From Kitasatospora sp. SUK 42 (lineage in GTDB: Bacteria > Actinomycetota > Actinomycetes > Streptomycetales > Streptomycetaceae), in assembly GCF_015776785.2 (NCBI RefSeq), contig NZ_LFMD02000007.1, positions 955,547 to 1,019,546 of the forward strand: 64,000 nt of DNA. The letters run 5' to 3'. The translations under genes and the position numbers were made by a program. The notes beneath the pieces are model-generated. The model had not been told where the DNA came from. It searched no databases and was given only the letters and a program-made list of their open reading frames with translations. Shown one piece after another: positions 32,992-41,401 of the stretch. The number at the start of each line of letters is the position of its first letter. Position 1 is the first letter of the stretch.

Positions 32992-34413
32992 ATGTCGATC
33001 GCCGGAGCCGCGAAGGCGGAGAGAGCCAGGCACAAGGATCGGACCCACTACCTCTACCTCGCCGTGATCGCCGCGGTGGTCGCGGGTGTGGTGGTCGGGC
33101 TCGCGGCCCCCGGCTTCGCCGTGGAGCTGAAGCCGGTCGGCACCGGCTTCGTCAACCTGATCAAGATGATGATCAGCCCGGTGATCTTCTGCACCATCGT
33201 GCTCGGCATCGGCTCGGTCACCAAGGCCGCGAAGGTGGGCAAGGTCGGCGGCCTCGCGATCGGCTACTTCCTCGCGATGTCCACCGTGGCGCTGGCCATC
33301 GGCCTGGTCGTCGGCAACCTGCTGGAGCCCGGCGGCGGACTGCACCTGACCGCCGCGCTCGCCAAGTCCGGCCACGCCCAGGCGGCCGCCGGCGGCGCCC
33401 AGTCGACCACCGACTTCCTGCTCGGGATGATCCCCGACACCTTCTTCTCGGCCCTCACCCAGGGCAAGGTGCTGCAGACCCTGCTGGTCGCGCTGCTGGC
33501 CGGCTTCGCGCTGCAGGCGATGGGCCCGGTCGGCGCGCCGGTGCTGCGCGGGATCGAGCACCTGCAGCGACTGGTCTTCCGGGTCATGTCGATGATCATG
33601 TGGGTCGCGCCCGTCGGCGCCTTCGGGGCGATGGCCGCCGTGGTCGGCGCCACCGGCACCGCCGCGCTGAAGAGCCTCGCCGTGATCATGATCGGCTTCT
33701 ACCTGACCTGCGCGCTGTTCGTCGTCGTGGTGCTCGGCGCGCTGCTGCGGCTGATCGCCGGGGTCAACGTGTTCGCGCTGCTCAAGTACCTCGGGCGCGA
33801 GTTCCTGCTGATCCTCTCGACCTCCTCCTCCGAGAGCGCGCTGCCCCGCCTGATCGCCAAGATGGAGCACCTGGGCGTCAGCCGCCCGGTCGTCGGCATC
33901 ACCGTGCCGACCGGCTACAGCTTCAACCTGGACGGCACCGCGATCTACCTCACCATGGCCTCGATCTTCATCTCCGAGGCGATGGACAAGCCGATGTCGC
34001 TCGGCGAGCAGCTCTCGCTGCTGGTGTTCATGGTGATCGCCAGCAAGGGCGCCGCCGGGGTCACCGGCGCCGGACTGGCCACCCTCGCGGGCGGGCTGCA
34101 GTCCCACAAGCCGGCCCTGGTGGACGGCGTCGGACTGATCGTCGGCATCGACCGCTTCATGTCGGAGGCCCGGGCGCTCACCAACTTCGCGGGCAACGCC
34201 GTCGCGACCGTGCTGATCGGGCACTGGACCGGCGAGTTGGACGCCGAGCGCGCCCGCCGGGTGCTGGGCGGCGAGCTGCCCTTCGACGAGCTGACCCTGG
34301 TCGACGCCCACGGAGCACCCGGCGCTCCGGGCACCGCCGACGCTCCGGAGCCCGCCTCCGAGCCCGCCCCCCAGGCCGTCCCCGCCCAGGGCACCGCCCC
34401 CGCCGCCGCCTGA
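32992..34413 (+). CDS. dctA: C4-dicarboxylate/cation symporter DctA (DAACS family)
   Basis: A 473-aa transporter with eight or so membrane helices and two re-entrant loops. It has the serine-rich hairpin LSTSSSESALPRL, the TM7 motif GYSFNLDGTAIY and IASKGAAGVTGAG, all diagnostic of DctA/GltP carriers. It should import succinate, fumarate and malate with protons or Na+. ATG follows AAAGGAG. The C-terminus ends in a Pro/Ala tail (PEPASEPAPQAVP) of about 35 residues. It is divergent from a CitA/CitB-like system that likely controls it. Confidence 0.95.
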   Translation: MSIAGAAKAERARHKDRTHYLYLAVIAAVVAGVVVGLAAPGFAVELKPVGTGFVNLIKMMISPVIFCTIVLGIGSVTKAAKVGKVGGLAIGYFLAMSTVALAIGLVVGNLLEPGGGLHLTAALAKSGHAQAAAGGAQSTTDFLLGMIPDTFFSALTQGKVLQTLLVALLAGFALQAMGPVGAPVLRGIEHLQRLVFRVMSMIMWVAPVGAFGAMAAVVGATGTAALKSLAVIMIGFYLTCALFVVVVLGALLRLIAGVNVFALLKYLGREFLLILSTSSSESALPRLIAKMEHLGVSRPVVGITVPTGYSFNLDGTAIYLTMASIFISEAMDKPMSLGEQLSLLVFMVIASKGAAGVTGAGLATLAGGLQSHKPALVDGVGLIVGIDRFMSEARALTNFAGNAVATVLIGHWTGELDAERARRVLGGELPFDELTLVDAHGAPGAPGTADAPEPASEPAPQAVPAQGTAPAAA

Positions 34414-34451
34414 GCGGCACCCCCGACTCCCCCGGTCCGGCGCCACCCACC

Positions 34452-34482
34452 AACCCCCGGTAACGGCGCCGGGCCGGGGGTT
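34452..34482. terminator. Hairpin terminator after dctA
   Basis: AACCCCCGG (34452-34460) pairs with CCGGGGGTT (34474-34482), with further pairing possible in the GGCGCC loop. It lies between converging dctA and the minus-strand 325-aa gene and would serve both. Confidence 0.7.
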
Positions 34483-34524
34483 CCTGCTGTCGCAGACCCT
34501 CTTGCGGCCGCCGTCGCGGCCCCG

Positions 34525-35502
34525 TCACAGCTCCTGCGAACCGCTGACCGCCCAGGCCACCCCGCTCGCCGGATCCTCCAGCGCGAGGTGCAGATGGCGC
34601 AGCCCCGCGGCCGGCTCCTGCCAGGTGAAGCAGCGCATCCGGGCCACCAGGGCGTTGATCTCGGCCCGGTCCGCCCCGTCCGTCCCGTCCGCTCCGGCCA
34701 TCGCGCCGAGCACCCGCCACAGGCCGAGCCGCCCGTGCGCGCAGCCGTGCGTCCGGCCCACGGCGGCGGACTGCACCAGCGCCGGATAGGCGAGCGCGAA
34801 CGGCAGGTAGCCGCCGACCACCCGTCGGCCTCGGGCCAGCACGGCGGCGGCGAGCGGGGCCTGACCACGCACGCAGACCACTTCCGTCCAGGGCGCGAGC
34901 GCGGTCAGTTCGGCCAGCCCCCGGGTGACCCGCTGCCCACCAAGCCGTGCTCCCGGTTCCGGCAGCTCGACCTCGCCGAGGCCCTCCCGGCTGGCCGGCA
35001 GGGTCAGCAGCGCACTGCGCGCCCCGCCGCCGGGCAGGTACTCGCGCACCCGGGAGGCCTCGTCCCAGCCCGCCTTCTCCCACGGCTCCAGACGCAGCGG
35101 CACGCCCTCCAGGTCGGGCTCGGCCCCGTACGAGAGGTCCTCGCCGAGCAGCACCCGGGTGTGCGCGACCAGTCGGCGCACCGGGGCCGGGCCGAGCAAC
35201 GGGGCCAGGCGCAGCCAGGAGTGCCGGGTGGCGAGCACCTCCCAGAGCGGTCCGGCGTCGTGGTCGGCCACCCCGGCGACCGTCCCCGCGCCGCCGTCGG
35301 CGTCGAACAGCCGGACGGAGAGTTCGGGCGGCGCCGCGTAGGCGATCAGGTGGCCGAGCGGCGCGGCCAGGGCCGCCGCAGTCTCCTCCCCGGCCTGCGC
35401 GACGGCGGCCGCCCGGCCCTGCCGGTAGGCGGCGAGCAGCTCGGGCCAGCGGCCGTTCTCGGCCAGGGCGCGGAGGCGGCGGCGGTCCTCGTCCGTGATC
35501 AC
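34525..35502 (-). CDS. Conserved hypothetical protein, 325 aa (possibly DUF6183-like)
   Basis: A soluble, Leu/Ala/Arg-rich, mostly helical protein. It has an N-terminal DRRRLRALAENGRWPELLAAYRQGR segment, a middle LLGPAPVRRLVAHTRVLLGEDL segment and a C-terminal VGRTHGCAHGRLGLWRVLGAMAG region that reminds me of DUF6183. I cannot verify the family. GTG at 35502 has no ribosome site. TACGCT 7 nt upstream would place a transcript start at or near the GTG, so it may be leaderless. It lies behind an ECF sigma factor on the same strand, 78 bp away. Confidence 0.7.
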   Translation of the reverse strand: MITDEDRRRLRALAENGRWPELLAAYRQGRAAAVAQAGEETAAALAAPLGHLIAYAAPPELSVRLFDADGGAGTVAGVADHDAGPLWEVLATRHSWLRLAPLLGPAPVRRLVAHTRVLLGEDLSYGAEPDLEGVPLRLEPWEKAGWDEASRVREYLPGGGARSALLTLPASREGLGEVELPEPGARLGGQRVTRGLAELTALAPWTEVVCVRGQAPLAAAVLARGRRVVGGYLPFALAYPALVQSAAVGRTHGCAHGRLGLWRVLGAMAGADGTDGADRAEINALVARMRCFTWQEPAAGLRHLHLALEDPASGVAWAVSGSQEL

Positions 35503-35580
35503 GATTTTCAGCGTACGGGCCGGGGCGGCACATCAGCCGACTTGCCGTCAGTTCGGTGCGTCGGAGCGGACGGAGAGCGC

Positions 35581-36177
35581 TCAGGCGCCGTGCCGGCGCT
35601 CGTGCTCCAGGACGGCGCGCAGTCGGCCGTGGGCTCGGCGCCGGGTGACGGCCAGGGTGCTGCGGTGCAGACCGAGCAGTTCGGCGGCCTCGTCGACGGA
35701 GTAGCCGTCGAGGTCGACCAGCACCACGGCGCGGGCCTGCTTGGCGGTCAGGAAGCCGAGCAGCCGGAGCACCTCCCAGCGCGCCTGGAGCTCGGCCATC
35801 CCGCCGGGCGGCGGATCGAGTGCGGACCAGCCGCGCTCCGCCGCCTCGACGAGCTCGGGCACCCCGGGCAGCGGGACCCGGCGGCGGTCCCGGCGCCACT
35901 GGTCGCGCAGGAGGTTGACCATGGTGGTGAACACGTAGGCGTACGGCTGTGGATGGCCGAGGAAGCGCTCGGGGCGCCGGGCGATCCGCAGGTACGCGTC
36001 GTGGACGACGTCCCCGGCGGCGAGCGGGCTTCCGGTGAGCATCACGGCCGCCTGTTGGAGCCTGGGCAGCAGGTCGGTGAACACCCGGTTGAAGTCGGCG
36101 GATTGGCGATCCACCGACCCGCGACCGAAGCCCTTCCCCCGTCCACCCGCACATCGCCCGCCGCAATCCGCCGCCAT
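35581..36177 (-). CDS. RNA polymerase ECF sigma factor
   Basis: A 198-aa sigma-70-like factor. Region 2 (DFNRVFTDLLPRLQQAAVMLTGSPLAAGDVVHDAYLRI...PYAYVFTTMVNLLRDQWRR) and region 4 (LTAKQARAVVLVDLDGYSVDEAAELLGLHRSTLAVTRRRAHGRL) are complete. It resembles the SigE-like 'SigE70' group common in streptomycetes. ATG at 36177 is chosen because GGGGAGAG lies 4-5 nt upstream; the earlier in-frame ATG (36210) lacks one. No anti-sigma gene follows. A perfect Crp-type site lies about 70 bp upstream. Confidence 0.92.
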   Translation of the reverse strand: MAADCGGRCAGGRGKGFGRGSVDRQSADFNRVFTDLLPRLQQAAVMLTGSPLAAGDVVHDAYLRIARRPERFLGHPQPYAYVFTTMVNLLRDQWRRDRRRVPLPGVPELVEAAERGWSALDPPPGGMAELQARWEVLRLLGFLTAKQARAVVLVDLDGYSVDEAAELLGLHRSTLAVTRRRAHGRLRAVLEHERRHGA

Positions 36178-36245
36178 GCCGCTCTCCCCGGAAATCGGCA
36201 TCCCCAACACCCAGTTGGGCCTGATCGCGCCACAACCGGCCAGGT

Positions 36246-36261
36246 TGTGACACAGGTCACA
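36246..36261. promoter_or_regulatory. Perfect Crp-type operator
   Basis: TGTGACACAGGTCACA fits both TGTGA-N6-TCACA and the streptomycete Crp consensus GTG-N6-GNCAC exactly. A second dyad, CACAACC (36230-36236) with GGTTGTG (36243-36249), overlaps it. The pair lies between the divergent ECF sigma gene (start 36177) and the secreted 4-Cys protein (start 36402). Confidence 0.7.
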
Positions 36262-36401
36262 TCATAGGCCGTCGTCTCACCCTTCGCAGTCAGTCGTGTG
36301 CATTTCGTCATCGATCGGACGGGAGGCGGGAATTCACGTCCATCCGCCGACCCGCCGGCCGGGACGCCCCTCGATTGGCACCGTAGAGCGAGGAGAACCG
36401 C

Positions 36402-36773
36402 ATGCGAGGCTGCATCGCCAGGAAGATCGCCACGTTCGGGATGGCCGCCGCGGCCGCCCTGGGCCTGCTCGGGACCGCCACCCTGCCGGCCGCCGCGGCG
36501 TCGGTCCACCACCAGATCGTGACCCCCGGGGCCGCCGCGGCCTCGCCCACCATCGACGCCGCCGCCTACCACTGCGTGATCACCGCCAACTACGGCTGGC
36601 GCTGGGAGGGGTACTGCAACGTCTACTCCGGCCGGCTGCGCACCATCACCTACTGCGCCAACGGCAAGTACTCCGTCGGCCTGTGGATCGGCGCCCGCCA
36701 GCAGGCCTGGGCGGTGTGGGGCAACTGTCCGGGGTCCACCTGGACGAAGATCGTGTTCCAGTGGCACAGCTGA
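36402..36773 (+). CDS. Small secreted protein with four cysteines, 123 aa
   Basis: There is a clear signal peptide: RKIATFGMAAAAALGLLGTATLPAAAAS, with likely AxA cleavage near residue 33. The mature part is rich in Trp and Tyr and has four Cys (HCVI, YCNV, YCANG, NCPG), so probably two disulfides. ATG follows AGCGAGGAG. It resembles small secreted streptomycete proteins of unknown function; the NYGWRWEGYC and AVWGNCPG segments suggest a compact beta fold. It is divergent from the ECF sigma gene. Confidence 0.85.
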   Translation: MRGCIARKIATFGMAAAAALGLLGTATLPAAAASVHHQIVTPGAAAASPTIDAAAYHCVITANYGWRWEGYCNVYSGRLRTITYCANGKYSVGLWIGARQQAWAVWGNCPGSTWTKIVFQWHS

Positions 36774-36840
36774 GCCGCGGCGGCTGGCGGACAGCGGCCG
36801 CCGGGTAGCAGCCGTCGAGAAACGGCCGTCGGGCGCCTGC

Positions 36841-36975
36841 CGGGTATCGGCTACCGACGGGCGGTAGGCGGCAGGCGGCAGAGGGCGGCCGACAGGGAAC
36901 AGCTAACAGCTGACAGCTTTCGAAATCTGTCAGCTGTTATCTGTCGGCTGTGATCCGTCAGCCGAACTCCGTCCA
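36841..36975. repeat. Heptad palindrome element C
   Basis: Centre ACAGCTTTCGAAATCTGT (36913-36930). Bases 36899-36944 form a 46-bp palindrome with two mismatches. The right side continues in 7-bp register as CAGCTGT, TATCTGT, CGGCTGT, GATCCGT, CAGCCGA. The left has GGCGGCA-type and CCGACAG, GGAACAG, CTAACAG, CTGACAG units. It lies between the converging secreted-protein and cvnD genes, so it can serve as a bidirectional terminator. Confidence 0.88.
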
Positions 36976-36999
36976 CCGCCGCCCCGGCACGGCCGCCCC

Positions 37000-37656
37000 T
37001 CAGCGCACCGGCGAGACATCCGCGAGCAGCCGGGCGGCGTGCACCCGTCCGGCGTGCTCGACCAGGTTGATCAGCACCTCCTTGCCGGAGGCCCGCCGGC
37101 GAGCGTCGCAGAGCACCACCGGCGTACCGGTGTCCAGGTCCAGCGCGCGGGCGACCTCGTCCGGGCCGAACTCCCGCGTCCCGGCGAAACGGTTCACCGC
37201 GACGACGAACGGGATGCCTCGGTGCTCGAAGAAGTCGACCGCCGGGAAGCAGTCGGTCAGCCGCCGGGTGTCGGCGAGCACCACGGCGCCGAGGGCGCCC
37301 TGCGCCAGCTCGTCCCACAGGAACCAGAACCGGTCCTGCCCCGGGGTGCCGAACAGGTAGACGGCCAGGCCCTCGCGGATGGTGATCCGCCCGAAGTCCA
37401 TCGCCACCGTGGTCGTGGTCTTGCGCTCCACCCCGCCGAGGTCGTCCACCCCGCGCCCGGCCTCGGTCAGCTGCTCCTCCGTGCGCAGCGGACGGATCTC
37501 GCTGACCGCGCCGACCAGCGTCGTCTTGCCGACCCCGAAGCCTCCCGCCACCAGGATCTTGAGCGCGAGCACACCACCGTCCGGGTCCGCGGCGGCGCCC
37601 GGTGCCGTGTCCGGCGGGACGGGCCAGGACGGGTGGTCAGAGTGCGCGGAGTCCAT
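37000..37656 (-). CDS. cvnD: Conservon protein CvnD, MglA-like GTPase/ATP-GTP binding protein
   Basis: A 218-aa small GTPase-like protein. Walker A VAGGFGVGKTT (residues about 36-46), switch region with TTTTVAMDFG, G3-like LFGTPGQDRFWFLWDE, and VAVNRF in place of the canonical NKxD motif, as in other CvnD proteins. Conservons encode a receptor-like complex at the membrane in which CvnD is the GTPase. ATG at 37656 overlaps the cvnC end by 20 bp. Last gene of cvnABCD. Confidence 0.93.
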   Translation of the reverse strand: MDSAHSDHPSWPVPPDTAPGAAADPDGGVLALKILVAGGFGVGKTTLVGAVSEIRPLRTEEQLTEAGRGVDDLGGVERKTTTTVAMDFGRITIREGLAVYLFGTPGQDRFWFLWDELAQGALGAVVLADTRRLTDCFPAVDFFEHRGIPFVVAVNRFAGTREFGPDEVARALDLDTGTPVVLCDARRRASGKEVLINLVEHAGRVHAARLLADVSPVR

Positions 37657-38149
37657 GGATGACCTCCTGGAGGATGCGCTCGTCGGGGAGCAGGGCGGGC
37701 GGAACGGGGCGACGGACCCGGATGAGCCCGGCCGCCAGCAGGTCGCCGAGCAGCACCCGCACGACGCCGACCGGCAGGTCGAGGTCGGCGGCGAGCTCGG
37801 CCACGGACAGCGGGGTGCCACGGCACAGGGCGAGGATGCGCGCCTGCTCCGGGCCGACCGGCGGCTCGGGCTCGTCCGGGGCGAACGCCGGGTCGGGCAG
37901 CTCGGACACGACCACGGCGATGAGGTCGAACTGCTGCTCGCCGCCCCCGGTCCGCCCCCCGGTCATGGCGTACGGGCGGACCAGCGGCCCGGCCTCGTCG
38001 TCGAACCAGCGGGCCCGGTACGCGGCGTCCAGCGGATTGCGCGGGTGTCGGCCGGGCTCGGCCCGCGGATGCTCCGGATGTCGCTGGTGGTACGGGTGGA
38101 ACGCGTCCTCCGGCTGGGACCGGCGGTCCGGGCGGGGCACCGGGCTCAC
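37637..38149 (-). CDS. cvnC: Conservon protein CvnC (DUF742)
   Basis: A 170-aa protein. The conserved DUF742 part begins WFDDEAGPLVRPYAMTGGRT (about residues 50-69) and includes a winged-helix-like LSVAELAADLDLPVGVVRVLLGDLLAAGLI. The first 45 residues are a Pro/His/Arg-rich extension. GTG at 38149 overlaps the TGA of cvnB. DUF742 proteins bridge the roadblock protein and the GTPase in the conservon complex. Confidence 0.92.
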   Translation of the reverse strand: MSPVPRPDRRSQPEDAFHPYHQRHPEHPRAEPGRHPRNPLDAAYRARWFDDEAGPLVRPYAMTGGRTGGGEQQFDLIAVVVSELPDPAFAPDEPEPPVGPEQARILALCRGTPLSVAELAADLDLPVGVVRVLLGDLLAAGLIRVRRPVPPALLPDERILQEVIHGLRAL

Positions 38150-38556
38150 CCGCCGTGCACCGCGCGGGGCGGGGCGCCCAGGTGCTCCCCGACCCGCCGG
38201 ACCAGTCTGGCCATCTCGTACGCGATCAGCCCGAGGTCGGCCCGGGCGGTGGCGAAGACGGCCAGGCAGGTACCCTCCCCGGCCGCCGCGACCAGCAGGT
38301 AGCCGCCCTCCAACTCGACCATGGTCTGACGGACTTCGCCCGCGCCGAAGTGTCGCCCGGCGCCCTTGGCCAGACTGTGGAAGCCGGAGGCGACGGCGGC
38401 CAGGTGCTCGCCGTCCTCGCGGTCCAGTCCGGCCGAGGCTCCCATGGCCAGGCCGTCGGCGGAGAGCATCACGGCGAAGCGGACCTCTGGGGCGCGGTGG
38501 ACCAACTCGTCGAGGAGCCAGTTCAGTTCCCCCGCGCGGTGGGTGGTGCCGATCAC
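38146..38556 (-). CDS. cvnB: Conservon protein CvnB (roadblock/LC7 domain)
   Basis: A 136-aa roadblock/LC7 protein: LNWLLDELVHRAPEVRFAVMLSADGLAMGAS, HLAAVASGFHSLAKGAGRHFGAG and YLLVAAAGEGTCLAVFA. Such proteins act as GTPase partners or GAP-like platforms. GTG at 38556 follows AAGGAGAG and overlaps the TGA of cvnA. The order cvnA-B-C-D with tight overlaps is textbook for streptomycete conservons. Confidence 0.95.
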   Translation of the reverse strand: MIGTTHRAGELNWLLDELVHRAPEVRFAVMLSADGLAMGASAGLDREDGEHLAAVASGFHSLAKGAGRHFGAGEVRQTMVELEGGYLLVAAAGEGTCLAVFATARADLGLIAYEMARLVRRVGEHLGAPPRAVHGG

Positions 38557-41327
38557 GGACGCTCTCCTTCGGTTCGGGACGAGGACGGGTGGTGGCGCGG
38601 CGGCCGGGGCGGGGCCGCGTCGAACGGCGGCTCCTCGGACCGCTGGTCCGGGCGCAGGCCGCGGGCCCAACCGCTCTGGAAGGCGGACATCGCCGCACGC
38701 GCCGCCTCCGGGCTGCGGCCCGCGGGCGCCGTGTCGGCCCCGGCGACGGAGGTTCGGCGGGTGCGCGGGTCGGTGCCGGCCGGGGCCTCGCGCAACTGCG
38801 CCACCAGGCCCGCCTGGCGCACCCTTCGGGGCAACTGCTCCGGTCCGTCGCCGAGTTGGGAGAACGCGACCCGAGGGTCGCCGGGGCCGGGCCGCTCCTC
38901 CGCCGGCACGGGAGCGGTCGCCGTACGGCGCGACTGCGGCGGGTCGTCCAGCTGGGGTCGGGGCTGCGGCGGACCGGCCTGCGGACGGGCGGCGGCACCC
39001 GCGCCCCCGTCCGCGGCCGGTCCGGCCGTCCGGGCACCGGAGGCCCGGAAGGGGCTGCGGCGCGCCGGCCCGGGGTCGCCACCCCGGATGCCGGGCGGCG
39101 GCAGCGCCCCTCCCTCCGGCAGCGGCCCACCCGCCGCCGGAAGCTCGATTCCGGTCGTCCCGCCGTCCGGGAGGACCGGCCCCGGCCACGCCGTCAGGGC
39201 CCCTGCCCACACCCTGGGGGCGGGGCCCGATTCGGCGGTCACCACGTCCAACTCCGCTACCGGTCCCGCATGGTGGGCCTGCCCGTCGCCCTCGTCGGCC
39301 AGCAGCTCGGTGGGCAGCAGGACGACCGCCGTGGTGCCGCCGTACGCGGAGGTCACCAGCGAGACCTTGACGTCGTGCCGCCGGGCGAGCCGGCTGACCA
39401 CGAACAGGCCGAGCCGGTCGCTGTCGAACAGGTCGGTCTGTTCGGCGGCGGTGATCCGCCGGTTGGCGGCGAGCAGCGCGGCCGGGCCCATGCCGAGGCC
39501 ACGGTCCTCGATTTCCAGGGCGTAGCCGTTGCCGACCCGCTCACCCCGGATGTGCACCCTGGTGTGCGGCGGGGAGAACCCGGTGGCGTTCTCCACCAGT
39601 TCGGCCACCAGGTGGGTGAGGTCGGCGACGGCGTGGCCGACGACGGCGGCGCGCGGCAGCGGGTGCACCTCGGCCCGGGCGTACTCCTCGACCTCCGAGA
39701 CGGCCGCCCGCACCACGTCCACCAGCGGGACGGGCCGGCGCCAGGCCCGGCCGGGGACGGCGCCGGAGAGGATGATCAGGCCCTCGGCGTGCCGGCGCAT
39801 GCGGGTGGTGAGGTGGTCGAGCCGGAACAGGTCGGCCAGCTCGGACGGGTCCTCGGTGCGCCGCTCCATCGCGTCCAGCAGGGTGAGTTGGCGGTGCAGA
39901 AGGACCTGGCTGCGGCGCGCGAGGTTGACGAACACCCCGGACACCCCGGACAGCACCTCGGCCCGCTCGACCGCCGCCGTGACGGCCGCGCGCCGCACCG
40001 TGCCGAGCGCCCGGTGCACCTGACCGATCTCGTCGTCGCGGCCCACCGGGCGGGGCGCCTCGGCCTCGATGTCCACCTCCTCCCCCGCACGCACCTTCCG
40101 TATCGTGGCGGGGAGTTCGCGACCGGCGAGGTCAAGTGCCGAGTTGCGCAGGCCGATCAGCTCGGTGACCAGGCCGCGCCCGATCTGCACCGAGATCACC
40201 AGCGAGGCGATCACGCCGAGCAGGCCCAGCAGCACGGCGATCCCGGCCGAGGTGAACAGGCCGAGGGCGTACGGGTCGTGGCGCTCGGCGGCGACCCGAC
40301 CGGCCTGGTCCTCGACGGCACGCAGGCCGCCGGCCACGTTCCCCGCGACCAGTTCCCACCGGTCCTCGGGAACGGCGGCGATGGCGGTCCGGCCGTCGGC
40401 GGCGCCGCGGACCCGCTCCTCGTAGCCGACCAGGTCGCGGTGGTCCTGGCCGCCGGTGACCGCGAGCAGCGCCGCCCGGTCCGCGGCCCCCAGGTCGGCG
40501 GTCGCGCCCTGCTCGAACTCGCGCCGGGCGAAGGCCAGGCCGTCGAACTCGCGCAGCTGGTCGTCGCCGAACGCGCCGGAGAGCCGGGCCGCGCACAGCA
40601 ACGCGTCCTCGCGGGCGAGGAGTTCACGGGAGCGGGCCAGTTCCTGCAACACCCGGGCGTCGGCGGCCGCCCCGTGCCCCTGCGACGGGGCGACGGCGCC
40701 GGACACGGCGAGCGCCCGCTCCACCGCCGCGCCGTACGCGGCGTACGCATCGGGCCAACTGACGCTCCGGGCCAGCACCTTGGCGCGCAGGTCGGGCAGC
40801 GCGGCCAGGGAGGCGGCTAGGGCGTCCAGGCGGGTGGCGGCATCGGCGCCGAGGCCCTCGGCGTCGGCGCGGTTGTAGCCCTGGCCGGGGTGGCGGGGGT
40901 CGGGGAAGAGCGGGGCGAGCGCCCGGTCGGTGGTGGCGGCGGCATCGCGCAGGGCGCTCTCCCGGGCGGCTCCGGTGGCGGCACCGGGGGCTGCGCCGGG
41001 GGCGGTACTCGGAGCAGCCAACAGCTGGCCGGCGGCGGCCCGTTCGGCCTGGAGCCCGGCGACCGTCCCGGCGACGGGCGTGAGCAGGGTGCGCTGGGTG
41101 TCGCGCAGTCGCAGCAGCTCCCAGACGCCCTGGGCGGTCGTGACGGTGGCGAAGCTCCAGAGGGCGATGACGGAGACGACCGGGACCATCAGCAGGGCGA
41201 TGATCCGGGCGCGGACGGTCCGGGGGCGCAGCCCGCGCAGCCAGGGGCCGGGGCGCGGCGTTCGGGCGGGCGGCCCGGCGTGGGCACCCCGGCGGGCGCC
41301 GGGGGCGGTACCACGGTCTTCTCGCAT
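38553..41327 (-). CDS. cvnA: Conservon sensor histidine-kinase-like protein CvnA (nitrate/nitrite-sensor domain)
   Basis: A 924-aa membrane protein. A first helix (ARIIALLMVPVVSVIALWSF) is followed by a large extracellular NIT-like domain with GLQAERAAAGQLLA. Next come a second helix (GLFTSAGIAVLLGLLGVIASLVI, about residue 350), HAMP, a helical dimer region without an obvious phospho-His, and a HATPase domain (VENATGFSPPHT, DRGLGMGP, DRLGLFVVSRLARRH). The last 250 residues are Pro/Arg-rich and disordered. Such proteins form the membrane receptor part of a conservon. First gene of cvnABCD. Confidence 0.93.
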   Translation of the reverse strand: MREDRGTAPGARRGAHAGPPARTPRPGPWLRGLRPRTVRARIIALLMVPVVSVIALWSFATVTTAQGVWELLRLRDTQRTLLTPVAGTVAGLQAERAAAGQLLAAPSTAPGAAPGAATGAARESALRDAAATTDRALAPLFPDPRHPGQGYNRADAEGLGADAATRLDALAASLAALPDLRAKVLARSVSWPDAYAAYGAAVERALAVSGAVAPSQGHGAAADARVLQELARSRELLAREDALLCAARLSGAFGDDQLREFDGLAFARREFEQGATADLGAADRAALLAVTGGQDHRDLVGYEERVRGAADGRTAIAAVPEDRWELVAGNVAGGLRAVEDQAGRVAAERHDPYALGLFTSAGIAVLLGLLGVIASLVISVQIGRGLVTELIGLRNSALDLAGRELPATIRKVRAGEEVDIEAEAPRPVGRDDEIGQVHRALGTVRRAAVTAAVERAEVLSGVSGVFVNLARRSQVLLHRQLTLLDAMERRTEDPSELADLFRLDHLTTRMRRHAEGLIILSGAVPGRAWRRPVPLVDVVRAAVSEVEEYARAEVHPLPRAAVVGHAVADLTHLVAELVENATGFSPPHTRVHIRGERVGNGYALEIEDRGLGMGPAALLAANRRITAAEQTDLFDSDRLGLFVVSRLARRHDVKVSLVTSAYGGTTAVVLLPTELLADEGDGQAHHAGPVAELDVVTAESGPAPRVWAGALTAWPGPVLPDGGTTGIELPAAGGPLPEGGALPPPGIRGGDPGPARRSPFRASGARTAGPAADGGAGAAARPQAGPPQPRPQLDDPPQSRRTATAPVPAEERPGPGDPRVAFSQLGDGPEQLPRRVRQAGLVAQLREAPAGTDPRTRRTSVAGADTAPAGRSPEAARAAMSAFQSGWARGLRPDQRSEEPPFDAAPPRPPRHHPSSSRTEGERP

Positions 41328-41401
41328 GGGTGAGGGGGCCTTTCGGACGGAGGCAGGCGTCGGGCGGGCGTGCGGGCGGCGGGCGGCGTGCAGCGGGCGG
41401 G

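Noticed and set aside
33054..34446. Minus-strand open frames opposite dctA
   Set aside because: Shadow frames of a clearly identified transporter gene.
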